Assembly (NCBI GenBank): GCA_963793105.1
Contig: CAWBZB010000004.1
Coordinates: forward strand, 806,001-870,000
Length of the DNA stretch: 64,000 nt
Direction: 5' to 3'
DNA from: UBA10649 sp963793105
GTDB lineage: Bacteria; Actinomycetota; Actinomycetes; S36-B12
Both the position numbers and the translations under genes were made by a program. Positions 28,453 through 37,918 of this stretch are shown here, piece after piece. Numbering within the stretch: the first letter of the stretch is position 1; each line of letters opens with the position of its first letter. The notes beneath the pieces are model-generated. The model was not told the DNA's origin and ran no database searches. It saw nothing but the letters and a program-made list of their open reading frames with translations.

Positions 28453-31238
28453 CGTCGTCCTCCCCAGATCGCGTCCACGGCCCGAGCGGTGGCGTCGCCG
28501 TCCGCGGGTCCGCACCTGCCCGACGCCCAGGCGCGACGCCCGGGCCCGTGCCGCGCGTCCCATCCGTCCGGGTCGGCGAGCCAGGCGCCCACCTCGTCGA
28601 TCACGGCGCGCGTGGTGGCGTGGACCGGCCCGACCTCGTCCAGGCCCGCGTACACCCCACGCGTCCGGTTGACATACGTCTCCCGGTCCGGCTGGAACAG
28701 CACGATCGGCCGGTCGATCAGCGCGGCGTCGCCGATGATCGACGAGTAGTCCGAGATCACCAGATCCGCGGCCGCGATGAACGGTGCGAGCACATCCAGG
28801 GAGCCGAGATCGCGCACTGCGAAGCGCAGCCGCGTCGGTACCGCGAAGGCCTCGCCAGGCGGCGGACGGAGCAGCAGATAGGCACGATCACCCACGGCGG
28901 CCGCCCACGATTCCAGGTCGAGGAGCGGGTCGGCCGCGACGCGATCGCCCCGACGTGCCGTCGGCGCGTACATCACGATCGCGCGGTCCGGGGGCAGATC
29001 CAGGCGCCGACGCAGGTCATCGCGCGACTCGGACGTCGCCAGCACCGCGGCGTCGATGCGCGGCAGACCCGCCGCGATCGTCCGGCCCCGGTATCCGAAG
29101 GCGCGCGCCACGATCTCTGCCGAGCCTTCCGACGGCGCGACAAGGGCCGTCCAGCTCCGGGAACTTCGCCGAGCGGCGGCCACGGCAGTCCGGCTGACCA
29201 GGACACTGGGATCGTCCAGCCCGATCCGGTGGACGGGAACCCCCTGACCGGCGTTGACGACGGCGGCGCCTCGCCGGACGCCTGACGGTGCCGGTCCGTC
29301 GCCTACGTGCGCGTCGGCTCGGGCCGCCAGCCAGACGTGTCGAAGGCTCAGCCGCTCCACTGCCTCGGCGCCCGCCGGCACCCGGTCCGGCGCGTGCCGG
29401 TAGATCCACGCCTGCCGGTAGCCCGGCCGCTTCGTCGACAACCCGTCGCTGAGCGCCCGCGCGTTGCCCCCGAAGGCACGGCCGCCGTCGACCTCGAACA
29501 CGGCAAGGCCCCGACGAGGGAGCAGGTGCGCCACTCTCGTCAGGACGGCTGGGACCGCGTCCCGGCGCACCAGCGAGAGCAGCCGACCGAGGCGGGTCGC
29601 TCCCGGCACCCGGAACCACGCCGCGCGGGCGCGGTCGGCACGGGCGCGCGCGGCCGACACGCGGATCGCCCGCCATCCCACGGCACCGTTCTCGTGCGCG
29701 GCCAGCTCGATCGTGTCCGGGCCCGTCCACGTGGTCCGGCCGGGGAAGTCGAGCCGCAGTGGAGCGACCTCGGACTCCGCCGCCCGGGCGCTGACGACAT
29801 TGGCATGCTCACCGCGGAGCACGGCGATCCCGAGCGTCCCGCGATCCCTGGCCTCCAACCGGCGTCGCAGGTGCTCCGTCGCCGGACCCTCCGCCCGCCA
29901 TCGCCGTCGAGGGCCATCCCACCCCGTCCACGCCGTCGGCACGGACAGGACGGTGCGGTCGCCGTTGATCAGGTAGCGGAGCTCGACCGCATCCGCCGTC
30001 GCGAGCGACCCGTCGTAGTCGAACGTGCTCCCGTGCGCGACGACGCGGCCCTCCTCGATCGCAATCGACTCGAGGCGATGCAGGTACCTGCGCTGCGTGA
30101 ACGGGATCGTGAGCAGGTGCAGCTCGGTGACGTCGAGCCATTCCCCTGCGGCCACGCCTCCCACGTCGGGCCCGGCGTCCGCGTGCGGGCAGGCCCACCG
30201 CTCGCGTCCGTCCCTGGCCACGATCGGCGCGTCCACGACGGACGCCCACTTGATGAAACGCATGGCGGAGCGGATGCCCTCGAGGTCGCGGACCAGCAGG
30301 TGGTAGATCGCCACCCGCAGTCCCGGCCGCAGCTCCCATGCCCGGCTCAGGTCCACCTGCTCCACATACGGAACCAGGCGATCGATCAGGGTGCCGGCGG
30401 TGTCGTCGTCCACCTCCAGCATCGAGGCGAGGTAGAGGTAGAGGTCGTGCCTGAGGAACTTCAGGTCCTTGACCTCCTTGATCCGCGTCAGGGAGCGGTC
30501 GGCCAGGAACGCATCGATGCGCCGGTTCACCTCGATCCGGCTCTCGACGTTGCGGGCCTCGTTTCGGCGCTGCGTGATCGAGGGCTCCTCGCTGACTCGG
30601 TCGACGTACCACCGGTAGACCGTCTCCGGGATGACGGCCAGCCGGGGCGCCGCGGCCATGGCCTCCAGGGTGAACAGCTGGTCCTCGAAGAGCAGCCCCT
30701 CGGGGAAGCGGATGCCGTTGCGCTGCAGCATGTCGACCCGGTAGATCTTGTTGACGGAGATCGTGTCGTAGAGCAGCTCCGGCAGGTCCTGCAGGCCTTC
30801 GACGACACGGAGCTCGTCATGCACCTCGGGGCGCCATCGCTTGGCGCGCCCCGTCCTGATGTCGATCCGGGCAGCAGTGCCGCAGACGACGTCTGCTCCG
30901 GTCTCCTCCGCCGTGACGACGAGGTTCTTGCAGGCGTGCCGCTCGTACTCGTCGTCGGAGTCGCAGAACATCACCCAGGGTGCGCTGGCCAGTTCGATCC
31001 CGCGGTTGCGCGGCGCACTGCAGCCGCCGGAGTTCTCCGGCAGCCGCTCGTAGCGGACGCGCGGATCCACGGCCGCGATCGCGCGGACCACCGCCTCGGT
31101 GTCGTCGCTGGACGCGTCGTCGACCACGATGATCTCGATCGCCCTCAGGGTCTGGCGCTGGACCGAGCGGATCGCCCGAGGCAGCCGGGCGACGTCGTTG
31201 TAGGAGATGACGACCACGGTGACGTCGGGGTGGGTCAT
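28449..31238 (-). CDS. GT2 glycosyltransferase fused to CDP-glycerol glycerophosphotransferase-like domain
   Basis: 929 residues. The N-terminal GT2 domain (~1-230) has VVVISYNDVARLPRAI, the VVDDASSDDTEAV loop, NSGGCSAPRNRGIE, the metal-site FCDSDDEYE and LFEDQLF. A middle beta-rich region (~400-560) links to a C-terminal glyphos_transf domain (~600-920) with MYAPTARRG and ISDYSSIIGDAAL. Two family histidines are missing: the WHGT-type motif reads AGQGVP (Gln665) and the LRxHP-type motif reads LRPPP (Pro793). The phosphotransfer half may therefore be inactive or altered. ATG 31238 overlaps the upstream stop (ATGA). Such fusions are common in actinobacterial teichoic acid loci. Confidence 0.82.
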   Translation of the reverse strand: MTHPDVTVVVISYNDVARLPRAIRSVQRQTLRAIEIIVVDDASSDDTEAVVRAIAAVDPRVRYERLPENSGGCSAPRNRGIELASAPWVMFCDSDDEYERHACKNLVVTAEETGADVVCGTAARIDIRTGRAKRWRPEVHDELRVVEGLQDLPELLYDTISVNKIYRVDMLQRNGIRFPEGLLFEDQLFTLEAMAAAPRLAVIPETVYRWYVDRVSEEPSITQRRNEARNVESRIEVNRRIDAFLADRSLTRIKEVKDLKFLRHDLYLYLASMLEVDDDTAGTLIDRLVPYVEQVDLSRAWELRPGLRVAIYHLLVRDLEGIRSAMRFIKWASVVDAPIVARDGRERWACPHADAGPDVGGVAAGEWLDVTELHLLTIPFTQRRYLHRLESIAIEEGRVVAHGSTFDYDGSLATADAVELRYLINGDRTVLSVPTAWTGWDGPRRRWRAEGPATEHLRRRLEARDRGTLGIAVLRGEHANVVSARAAESEVAPLRLDFPGRTTWTGPDTIELAAHENGAVGWRAIRVSAARARADRARAAWFRVPGATRLGRLLSLVRRDAVPAVLTRVAHLLPRRGLAVFEVDGGRAFGGNARALSDGLSTKRPGYRQAWIYRHAPDRVPAGAEAVERLSLRHVWLAARADAHVGDGPAPSGVRRGAAVVNAGQGVPVHRIGLDDPSVLVSRTAVAAARRSSRSWTALVAPSEGSAEIVARAFGYRGRTIAAGLPRIDAAVLATSESRDDLRRRLDLPPDRAIVMYAPTARRGDRVAADPLLDLESWAAAVGDRAYLLLRPPPGEAFAVPTRLRFAVRDLGSLDVLAPFIAAADLVISDYSSIIGDAALIDRPIVLFQPDRETYVNRTRGVYAGLDEVGPVHATTRAVIDEVGAWLADPDGWDARHGPGRRAWASGRCGPADGDATARAVDAIWGGRR

Positions 31239-32173
31239 CGACGACCCCGCAGCTCCCGGGCCCGCGCGATCAGCACCGCCGCCCGCGCATCGAAGCTGTG
31301 ATGCTGCGCGATCCGGCTCGCCAGGGCCAGACGCGACTCCCGGTCCGGGAACTGGTCGTCGAGGTCGCCGGACAGCAGCTCGGCCAGGTCGGCGGGATCC
31401 GTGTAGGTGCGCAGGCCGTCGCCGAAGACATCGGCCAGGCCGGTGGCCGGATCCGTCACGATCCGGCACGCGCAGGCGGCAGCGTCGAACAGCCTGTTGG
31501 ACAGGAAGCCCTGCGCGGCCATGTCCGGCCAGTGGTCGTTCAGGACGGCTCCCGCCGACGCATACGCGGCCGGGAGCTCCTCGTTGCCGATGAAGTCGCC
31601 ACTGATCCGATCGGGCGGCAGGAACTCCTGCCAGCCCACCCCGTACACCGAGAGGTCGAGGCCCGCGGCACGCGCGTCGCGCACCACGGGCCGGAACTCC
31701 CCCCGGGTCGAGCCGACGAACAGCAGGCGGTCCCCGGTGTCGGGGACCGCTGCGGTCGGGGTGAAGCGGGCCGGGTTGGTGGCCTGGAGCAGGGGCGTCA
31801 CCGGCACCCCGAACTCGTCGGACTGCCCGCGCTCCCAGTGCTCGCTGGCGGCGAACACCGCGTCGTACTGGGCGGGTTCGTCGCTCTCGACCAGCTCGGG
31901 GTGGCTGATCACCCAGAGCATCCAGACGGCGTCGCCGCGGCGTGGAACCACCCGCCGGAGGCCGCGCAGGATGAGGACGACGTCGTCGTGCTCACGGGCC
32001 TCCGAGGTGGCCCCTCCGCGGAAGACCAGGCGGGCCTGCTCACCGGCCCGGTTGAGCGCGTCGACGAGGTCTCGGGCGAACCACGTGTCGCCCCACTGCT
32101 CGCCCGCCTCGCCCTTCGGGGCGGCCACCACGATCGACCACCTCAGCGGCTCGTGCTTCCGGCGTCTGAACAT
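31235..32173 (-). CDS. GT-B glycosyltransferase, CgeB/group-1-like
   Basis: 312 residues. The N-terminal half starts RWSIVVAAPKGEAGEQWGDTWFARDL and includes VWMLWVISHPELVESDE and FAASEHWER, as in the CgeB/Glyco_trans_1_2 type. The C-terminal half has RLLFVGSTRGEFRPVVRDA, LSVYGVGW and LSNRLFDAAACACRIVTD, the nucleotide-sugar site. It overlaps both neighbours in the operon. It probably adds one sugar in the surface polymer; donor and acceptor are unknown. The ATG at 32173 is 3 bp past the upstream stop. Confidence 0.8.
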   Translation of the reverse strand: MFRRRKHEPLRWSIVVAAPKGEAGEQWGDTWFARDLVDALNRAGEQARLVFRGGATSEAREHDDVVLILRGLRRVVPRRGDAVWMLWVISHPELVESDEPAQYDAVFAASEHWERGQSDEFGVPVTPLLQATNPARFTPTAAVPDTGDRLLFVGSTRGEFRPVVRDARAAGLDLSVYGVGWQEFLPPDRISGDFIGNEELPAAYASAGAVLNDHWPDMAAQGFLSNRLFDAAACACRIVTDPATGLADVFGDGLRTYTDPADLAELLSGDLDDQFPDRESRLALASRIAQHHSFDARAAVLIARARELRGRR

Positions 32174-32176
32174 GCG

Positions 32177-33211
32177 TCAGGACCCGTCCGGATCGGGCAT
32201 GGTCGCGCGCTCGGCACGAGACAGCCCGCGCAGGAACCCCAGCCCCCAGGAGCCGTGCATGGTGGCGTAGACCAGCGGCAGCCTGGCTGCCTCACGCGGG
32301 GCGAGCCGCGGTTCGGACAAGGCGCTCTGGGCGCTCGCCGCGAGGTTCAGCGCGGCGTAGCCGAGAGGCGCGGCCAGTCCGAGACCGGTGACCCACGGCT
32401 GCCGGGCCACCAGCCCGACGCCCGCGAGCGCGACTCCCGCGGCGACGCCGGTCACCGCCACGGGCGCTGCGAGGTAGCGCACGGACACGGTGTCCGGGTG
32501 CCGCCGGCTGACCTCACGGCGCCAGCGCCCGTAGTCGTGGTACTGGCGCGCGAGGGCGCGCAGGGAGTGACGCGGCCGGTAGGTCACCCGCATGTCCGGC
32601 GTGAACCACACCACCCCGCCGCTCTCCCGGATCCGCAGGTTCATCTCCCAGTCCTGGGCGCGCATCATCGTCTCGTCGTACCCGCCGACCCGGTCCAGCG
32701 CCGCGCGTCGGAAGCAGCCGAGGTAGACCGTGAGGGCCGGTCCCGCCTCCCCGCCGACATGGAAGGAGGCACCGCCGACGCCGAAGCGGGAGGTCATGGC
32801 CCGGGCAACCGCCCGCTCGAACTCGTTGGTGCCCTCCGCCGCCATGATCCCGCCCACGTTGTCGGCACCGGTGGCCTCCAAGGCGAGGACTCCCGTGCGG
32901 ACGTAGTCCGACGGCACCATGGCGTGGCCGTCGATGCGGACGACAACGTCGCTCTCGCCCACGCCGATGGCCGCGTTCAGCCCGGCAGGCGTCTTCCCGC
33001 TCGGGTTGTCGACCACGTGGATGTGCGGGTTCGCATCGGCGAGCGCCTGGGCGACCTCCCGGGTCCGGTCCTTCGACGGGCCGACGGCGATGGAGATGTC
33101 GAGCTCCCCCGGGTAGTCCTGCTTGAGCAGTCGGTCCACCGCGTGCCGGAGGTGGCGCTCCTCGTTGACGACCGTCATGACGATGGACACCGCCGGCCAC
33201 TCACGCGTCAC
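32177..33211 (-). CDS. GT2 glycosyltransferase (ExoA/succinoglycan type) with membrane C-terminus
   Basis: 344 residues. The GT2 domain has VSIVMTVVNEERHLRHAVDRL, AVGPSKDRTREVA, GKTPAGLNAAIG, VVRIDGHAMVPSDYV (metal-site DGH as in ExoA-like enzymes), GYDETMMRAQDWEMNLRIRES and a final RxxRHSLRALARQYHDYGRWR. Three or four hydrophobic segments follow (~240-320). This layout is typical of ExoA-like transferases that act on polyprenyl-linked oligosaccharides at the membrane. The GTG 33211 overlaps the upstream stop (GTGA). Confidence 0.87.
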   Translation of the reverse strand: MTREWPAVSIVMTVVNEERHLRHAVDRLLKQDYPGELDISIAVGPSKDRTREVAQALADANPHIHVVDNPSGKTPAGLNAAIGVGESDVVVRIDGHAMVPSDYVRTGVLALEATGADNVGGIMAAEGTNEFERAVARAMTSRFGVGGASFHVGGEAGPALTVYLGCFRRAALDRVGGYDETMMRAQDWEMNLRIRESGGVVWFTPDMRVTYRPRHSLRALARQYHDYGRWRREVSRRHPDTVSVRYLAAPVAVTGVAAGVALAGVGLVARQPWVTGLGLAAPLGYAALNLAASAQSALSEPRLAPREAARLPLVYATMHGSWGLGFLRGLSRAERATMPDPDGS

Positions 33212-34828
33212 GTCACACCTGCCTCGGCGGTGCCGAAGCACTCGTGGCGGACCAGGCCCGGGACGATCGCGGTCGTCTTGGTGAGGAAGTGCTCGTCCGT
33301 CACCGAGGCGGTGTGCCCGGCGGAGTGCCGAACGTAGACGTACCCGAGTCCATGCGTCCGGTAGACGAGTCCGCCGTCGGCGAGGACGCGATCGAGGAGG
33401 GCGCGGTCGACGGACTTCGGCACCGGGCGCCAGCCGCCCACCGCACCCAGGTCCGCGGCGGAGATCAGCATCGTGCCGCCAGCGACGAAGTCCGCGTACT
33501 TCTCCGCCGGGTAGGTGGGCCGGAACACCGTCGAGTCCTGCGACTCCAGGTAGACCCAGTCGAGAGCCTTCCCGACCACCTGCGCGCCGGAGTACTGCCG
33601 GGCGAGGACGAGGTCCCACACGTGCTCCGGGCCGTAGAAGTCGTCGTCGTCCATCTTCGTCACCAGCGCACCCTCTGCGCGATCGGTGCATGCCTGCAGC
33701 GCTTCCCCGAGGGTCCGCCGGCCGTCGATCGGGACGATGCTCACCGGGTAGGGCACCTGCTGGGCGAGGTCCCACAGCCGTGCGCCGTCGACGCGATCGC
33801 CGTGGGCCCCGATCACGACCTCGAGTCGCGGGTAGCGAAGCCCGGCCAACTGCGCGATGGCGTGATCGAGGTGATCCGGCCGGTGGGTGACCAGGATGAC
33901 GGTGACGGACGGCCAGGCGTCCAGCGCCGCCGTCGGCCCGAACTGCCGCAACGCGTGCCGGCGCTCATGCACGGACCATGCCTGCCAGGAGAGGTCGTCG
34001 TCCGCGGCCGGCAGGGCTCGCCCGGGGGCGGCGATCACGAGCCCGCTCGCCAGCAGGGGACGCTCCACCTGCGGCGGGAGCCCATCGGCCACAAGGGCCC
34101 GCACGTCACGCAGCGCGATCACGTCTGACTGGGAGGGGGCGCCGCGAACGGTCACCGAGCCGGTCGGCCACGTGACGATGACCGCTCCGGCGTCCACCGT
34201 CGCGGAGGCGACGACGGGGTCGCCCGTCGAGCGGCGCCCCACCGGCCGGTGGATCGTCGGGTCGACGCTGACCTCGAACTCCCGCCCATCGCGGACCCAG
34301 ACCTCGGCACCGACGCGCACGGTGGACTCGCGTTCGGGGACCGAAGGAGCCTCGCCCTCGGCGACGAGGAGCACGTCGCTGCGCCGTACGTGCCGGTCGC
34401 GGTGCTCGTCCTCCCGCAGCACGTCGCGCAGCTCGCCAGCCAGCGACGCGGCGGAGGCGGGCAGCCCTGTCGTGAAGGTGCGCATGGGCCCGAGGTCTCC
34501 GGTCGGCACGGGTCGAAGGCAACGCACCGCAGCCGCCAGCAGGAGTGCGCAGTCGGTGGGCTGATGGGTCACCAGCCGCACGCGCACGCCGGAGTCGCGT
34601 GCCTCCACCGACAGCTCCTTGACGCCGGCGAGACCCGGCCTGCCGATCCACCCCGCGACCGGAGGCACGCCACCGCGCGACCGTGACGTCGAGCTCGGTG
34701 ATGGCGTCTACCGCGACGCACTGGACGGCGAGCTGCTGGACGGCGTGGATGCGCTCGGCCTTGACCTCCCAGACGCTCCCGCCACGCCGGACGCGCACGC
34801 GGGCGCCGGGAACCTGCGGAACCGTCAC
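33208..34828 (-). CDS. GT2-family glycosyltransferase with N-terminal extension (frameshifted)
   Basis: About 540 residues. The N-terminal ~260 residues form a beta-rich domain that I do not recognise. A GT2 domain follows: VTVILVTHRPDHLDHAIAQL, LEVVIGAHGD, RRTLGEALQACTDRAEGALV, the metal-site KMDDDDFYG and GGTMLISAADLGAVGGW. An extra base near 34679 splits the first ~50 residues (MTVPQVPGARVRVRRGG...) from the rest. I take the GTG at 34828 because TACAGT lies 7 nt upstream; GTG 34837 would sit inside that element. It is the first gene of the minus-strand glycosyltransferase operon. It lies beside acyl-CoA dehydrogenase, where the syntenic backbone resumes. Confidence 0.78.
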
Positions 34829-34835
34829 ACGCAGC

Positions 34836-34841
34836 ACTGTA
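34836..34841 (-). promoter_or_regulatory. Leaderless -10 element of the glycosyltransferase operon
   Basis: Minus-strand TACAGT, 7 nt before GTG 34828, and the likely single promoter for the five overlapping genes down to 27300. Confidence 0.45.
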
Positions 34842-34868
34842 TTGGGTCGAGCGCCCGGAGCGCCGATG

Positions 34869-36033
34869 TCAGCGACCGAGGACCTTCTTGGCCATCACGA
34901 TCCGCTGGATCTGGTTCGTGCCCTCGTAGATCTGGGTGATCTTGGCGTCCCGCATGTATCGCTCGACCGGCCAGTCCTTCGTGTACCCGGCTCCTCCGAG
35001 GGCCTGGACGGCATCGGTCGTGATCTCCATGGCCACGTCCGACGCGAAGCACTTGGCGGCGGCCCCGAAGAACGTCAGGTCCGCGTCCTGCCGCTCGCTC
35101 TTCGCAGCAGCGGCATAGACGAGCTGCCGGGCCGCCTGCGAGCTTCATGGCCATGTCGGCGATCATGAACTGGATCCCCTGGAACGAGGCGATCGGCTTG
35201 CCGAACTGCTGGCGGTCCTTCACGTACGCGGAGGCGACGTCGAGGGCTCCCTGGGCGATGCCGACCGCCTGCGCCCCGATGGTCACGCGCGTGTGGTCCA
35301 GGGTGCTCATGGCCGTCTGGAAGCCGGTTCCGGGCCGGCCGATGATGCGATCCCCGGGGATCCGGCAGTTGTCGAACAGGATCTCGCGCGTCGGCGATCC
35401 GTGGATGCCCAGCTTGCGCTCGGGTGCGCCGAGGGCGAACCCCTCGTCATCGCTGTGGATCACGAAGGCCGAGATGCCGTGCGCTCCGGCGTCGGGATCG
35501 GTGACGGCCATGACCGTGTAGTAGGACGAGATCCCTGCGTTCGTGATCCAGCTCTTCTGCCCGTTCAGCACCCAGTCGTCGCCGTCGGCCACGGCACGGG
35601 TCTTCATCGAGACGGCGTCGCTGCCAGCCTCCCGCTCGCTCAGCGCGTAGGAGAACATCGCCTCGCCGCTTGCCACCCGCGGAAGGTACGTCGAGAGGAG
35701 GGCGTGGTCACCGCCCACGAGCAGCGGCATCGTGCCGAGCTTGTTCACCGCCGGGATCAGCGAGCTGGACGCGCAGGCGCGCGCCACCTCCTCGATGACG
35801 AGGCAGGCGGCCAGCGCGTCCCCACCCTCGCCGCCGTACTCCTCTGGGATGTGGATGGCGTGGAAGCGGGCATCGCGCAGGGCCTCGTAGACGTCCCAGG
35901 GGAACTCGCCGCGCTCGTCGATCTCGGCTGCCCGTGGCGCGATCTTGTCCGCGACCAGGTCGCGGACGGCCTCCTGCAGGGCGGCGTGCTCCTCCGTGAG
36001 GCTGAATTGTTGGAAGTCCTTGTTTCCTGCCAC
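34869..36033 (-). CDS. Acyl-CoA dehydrogenase (FadE25-like; frameshifted)
   Basis: About 388 residues. It is a flavoenzyme that oxidises acyl-CoA to trans-2-enoyl-CoA. Visible features are FSYALSEREAGSDA (FAD/substrate loop), WITNAGISSYYTVMA, IHGSPTREILFDNCRIP and a C-terminal YEGTNQIQRIVMAKKVLGR, in which Glu of YEGTNQ is the catalytic base. One extra G near 35142 shifts the frame between MAMKLA and ARQLVYAAAAKSE. The start MAGNKDF at 36033 is supported by TAGTGT at -7; GTG 36042 is less likely. It corresponds to the fadE25 position next to purE/purK in mycobacteria. Confidence 0.9.
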
Positions 36034-36040
36034 GGGCCAC

Positions 36041-36053
36041 ACACTACTAGCCT
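36041..36053. promoter_or_regulatory. Divergent leaderless promoters of acyl-CoA dehydrogenase and UDP-glucose dehydrogenase
   Basis: Minus-strand TAGTGT (36041-36046; 7 nt before GTG 36033) and plus-strand TAGCCT (36048-36053; 6 nt before ATG 36060) lie back to back. Only 26 bp separate the two start codons. Confidence 0.5.
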
Positions 36054-36059
36054 TCGACC

Positions 36060-37379
36060 ATGTCGCTACGTCTGTCCGTCATCGGCACCGGGTACCTCGG
36101 TGCGACCCACGCCGCCTGCATGGCCGAGCTCGGTTTCGAGGTCATCGGGCTGGATATCGACCCCGCCAAGGTGCAGACCCTCAACGGCGGCAGGGTGCCG
36201 TTCTACGAGCCGGGACTGGACGAGGTCCTCGCCCGGAACATCGAGGCTGGTCGCGTCCGCTTCACCACCTCCTTCGAGGAGGTCGGCTCCTTCGCGGACG
36301 TGCACTTCATCTGCGTGGGCACCCCCCAGGCCGCGGGCGCGCAGAAGGCCGACATGACCCAGGTCTTCGGGTCGGTGACGGCCCTGAGCCCGCACCTGCG
36401 GGACGGGGCGCTCGTCGTCGGCAAGTCGACCGTGCCGGTCGGCACCGCCGCCGAGATCGAGGCGCAGCTCGCGAAGACCGCTGCCGCCGGCGTCGAGGTG
36501 GCGTGGAACCCGGAGTTCCTTCGCGAGGGCTTCGCGGTCGAGGACACCCTCCACCCGGACCGGCTCGTCGTGGGGGTGCGCTCGGCGCGAGCGGAGGAGC
36601 TCCTCCGCGAGGTCTACGCCCCGATCATCGCCGACGGCACTCCCTTCCTGGTCACCGACTTCCCGACCGCCGAGCTGGTCAAGGTGGCTGCCAACTCCTT
36701 CCTGGCCACCAAGATCTCCTTCATCAACGCGATGGCGGAGGTGTGCGAGGCCGCCGGGGCGGACGTCACCCAGCTCGCGGAGGCCATCGGCTACGACCCG
36801 CGGATCGGGAATCGGTTCCTCGCAGCGGGCCTGGGATTCGGCGGCGGCTGCCTGCCCAAGGACATCCGTGCCTTCATGGCGCGCGCGGGCGAGCTCGGCG
36901 CCGAGGATGCGGTCGCCTTCCTGCGCGAGGTCGACCAGATCAACCTGCGTCGACGAGCGGCGACCGTGGCCATGGCACGCGAGACCCTCGGCGGGAAGTT
37001 CCTGAACCGACGCGTCTGCGTGCTGGGCGCCTCGTTCAAGCCGGACAGCGACGACGTCCGCGACTCGCCCTCGCTCGACGTCGCGGTCGCCATGAGCAAT
37101 GCCGGTGCCGACGTCGTCGTGCACGACCCCAAGGCACTGGCCAATGCCGCGCGGGTCTACCCGCACATGACGTACGTGGCCGACCTGCGTGAGGCGCTCG
37201 CGGACGCGGAACTCGTGGTACTGGGCACCGAGTGGCGCGAGTACCGCGATCTGGACCCGGCCTCGCTCGACGGCGTCGTCGCGGACCGGCACGTCATCGA
37301 CGCGCGCAACGCCCTCGACCCGGAGGCTTGGCGCAACGCCGGCTGGTCCTATCGCGCCCTGGGGCGCCCCGCCGCCTGA
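36060..37379 (+). CDS. UDP-glucose 6-dehydrogenase
   Basis: A 439-residue enzyme of the UDP-glucose/GDP-mannose dehydrogenase family. It oxidises UDP-glucose to UDP-glucuronate in two NAD+ steps. The Rossmann motif GTGYLG is at 9-14, with the FICVGTP loop, KSTVPVGT, WNPEFLREGFAVED, the substrate-binding ELVKVAANSFLATKISFINA and the catalytic Cys264 in GFGGGCLPKD. The C-terminal domain has GASFKPDSDDVRDSPSLDV. It is full length. Its UDP-glucuronate could supply the glycopolymer island just upstream, for example a uronate-containing polymer. UDP-glucose is favoured over GDP-mannose by overall likeness, not proof. Confidence 0.92.
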   Translation: MSLRLSVIGTGYLGATHAACMAELGFEVIGLDIDPAKVQTLNGGRVPFYEPGLDEVLARNIEAGRVRFTTSFEEVGSFADVHFICVGTPQAAGAQKADMTQVFGSVTALSPHLRDGALVVGKSTVPVGTAAEIEAQLAKTAAAGVEVAWNPEFLREGFAVEDTLHPDRLVVGVRSARAEELLREVYAPIIADGTPFLVTDFPTAELVKVAANSFLATKISFINAMAEVCEAAGADVTQLAEAIGYDPRIGNRFLAAGLGFGGGCLPKDIRAFMARAGELGAEDAVAFLREVDQINLRRRAATVAMARETLGGKFLNRRVCVLGASFKPDSDDVRDSPSLDVAVAMSNAGADVVVHDPKALANAARVYPHMTYVADLREALADAELVVLGTEWREYRDLDPASLDGVVADRHVIDARNALDPEAWRNAGWSYRALGRPAA

Positions 37380-37443
37380 TCGACGCCTAGTTCGCCGCCG
37401 CGCGACCGTGCGCGAGACACAATGGTCGCGTGAAGGCGGACCG

Positions 37444-37860
37444 ATGAACAGACCCGAGGAGATCCGCGCGCTCCTGACGCAGACGGACCTGTGGTTCATC
37501 GTGGGCCTGGGCAACAATCCCGACCGAGACGCCTTCCGGATCGGGGCCTACCTGCAGAGGCAGGGCAAGCGCATCGTCCCGATCTACCCGAGGGCCGAGA
37601 TGGTGCACGGCGAGCAGGGGTACCGCACGATCGCGGAAGCCGCTCGGGCGGTCGGGACTCCGGACGTGGTCGACGTCTTCGTCCGCTCGAGCCGGGCCGG
37701 CGAGTTCGCCGACCAGGCCATCGCGGCGGGGGCCCGGGGCGTGTGGTTCCAGGTCGGCGTCATCGATGACGACGCCGCGCAGCGGGTGGTGGACGCCGGC
37801 CTCACGATGGTGATGGACCGCTGTCCGCTGCTCGAGTGGCCGCGCCTCGTCTCCGAGTAG
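37444..37860 (+). CDS. CoA-binding (CoA_binding_2/YccU-like) protein
   Basis: A 138-residue Rossmann-fold protein of the CoA-binding family related to the N-terminal part of succinyl-CoA synthetase alpha. It shows FIVGLGNNPDRDAFRIGAYL, RIVPIYPRAEMVHGE, VVDVFVRSSRAGEFADQAI, GVWFQVGV and the C-terminal MDRCPLLEWPRL, which is highly characteristic. The ATG at 37444 follows AAGGCGG. The role is unknown; family members are often genetically isolated small proteins. It converges with purE across the 37.9-kb palindrome. Confidence 0.9.
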   Translation: MNRPEEIRALLTQTDLWFIVGLGNNPDRDAFRIGAYLQRQGKRIVPIYPRAEMVHGEQGYRTIAEAARAVGTPDVVDVFVRSSRAGEFADQAIAAGARGVWFQVGVIDDDAAQRVVDAGLTMVMDRCPLLEWPRLVSE

Positions 37861-37868
37861 CGCCACCC

Positions 37869-37918
37869 CACCCCGCCGAGCGCTCTCCACCCCGCCGAGC
37901 GCTCTCCACCCCGCCGAG
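37869..37918. repeat. 19-bp tandem repeat, 2.6 copies
   Basis: CACCCCGCCGAGCGCTCTC repeats with period 19 at 37869 and 37888, with a third partial copy (CACCCCGCCGAG) at 37907 that runs into the palindrome's GAGTGG. It lies just after the CoA-binding gene. Confidence 0.8.
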
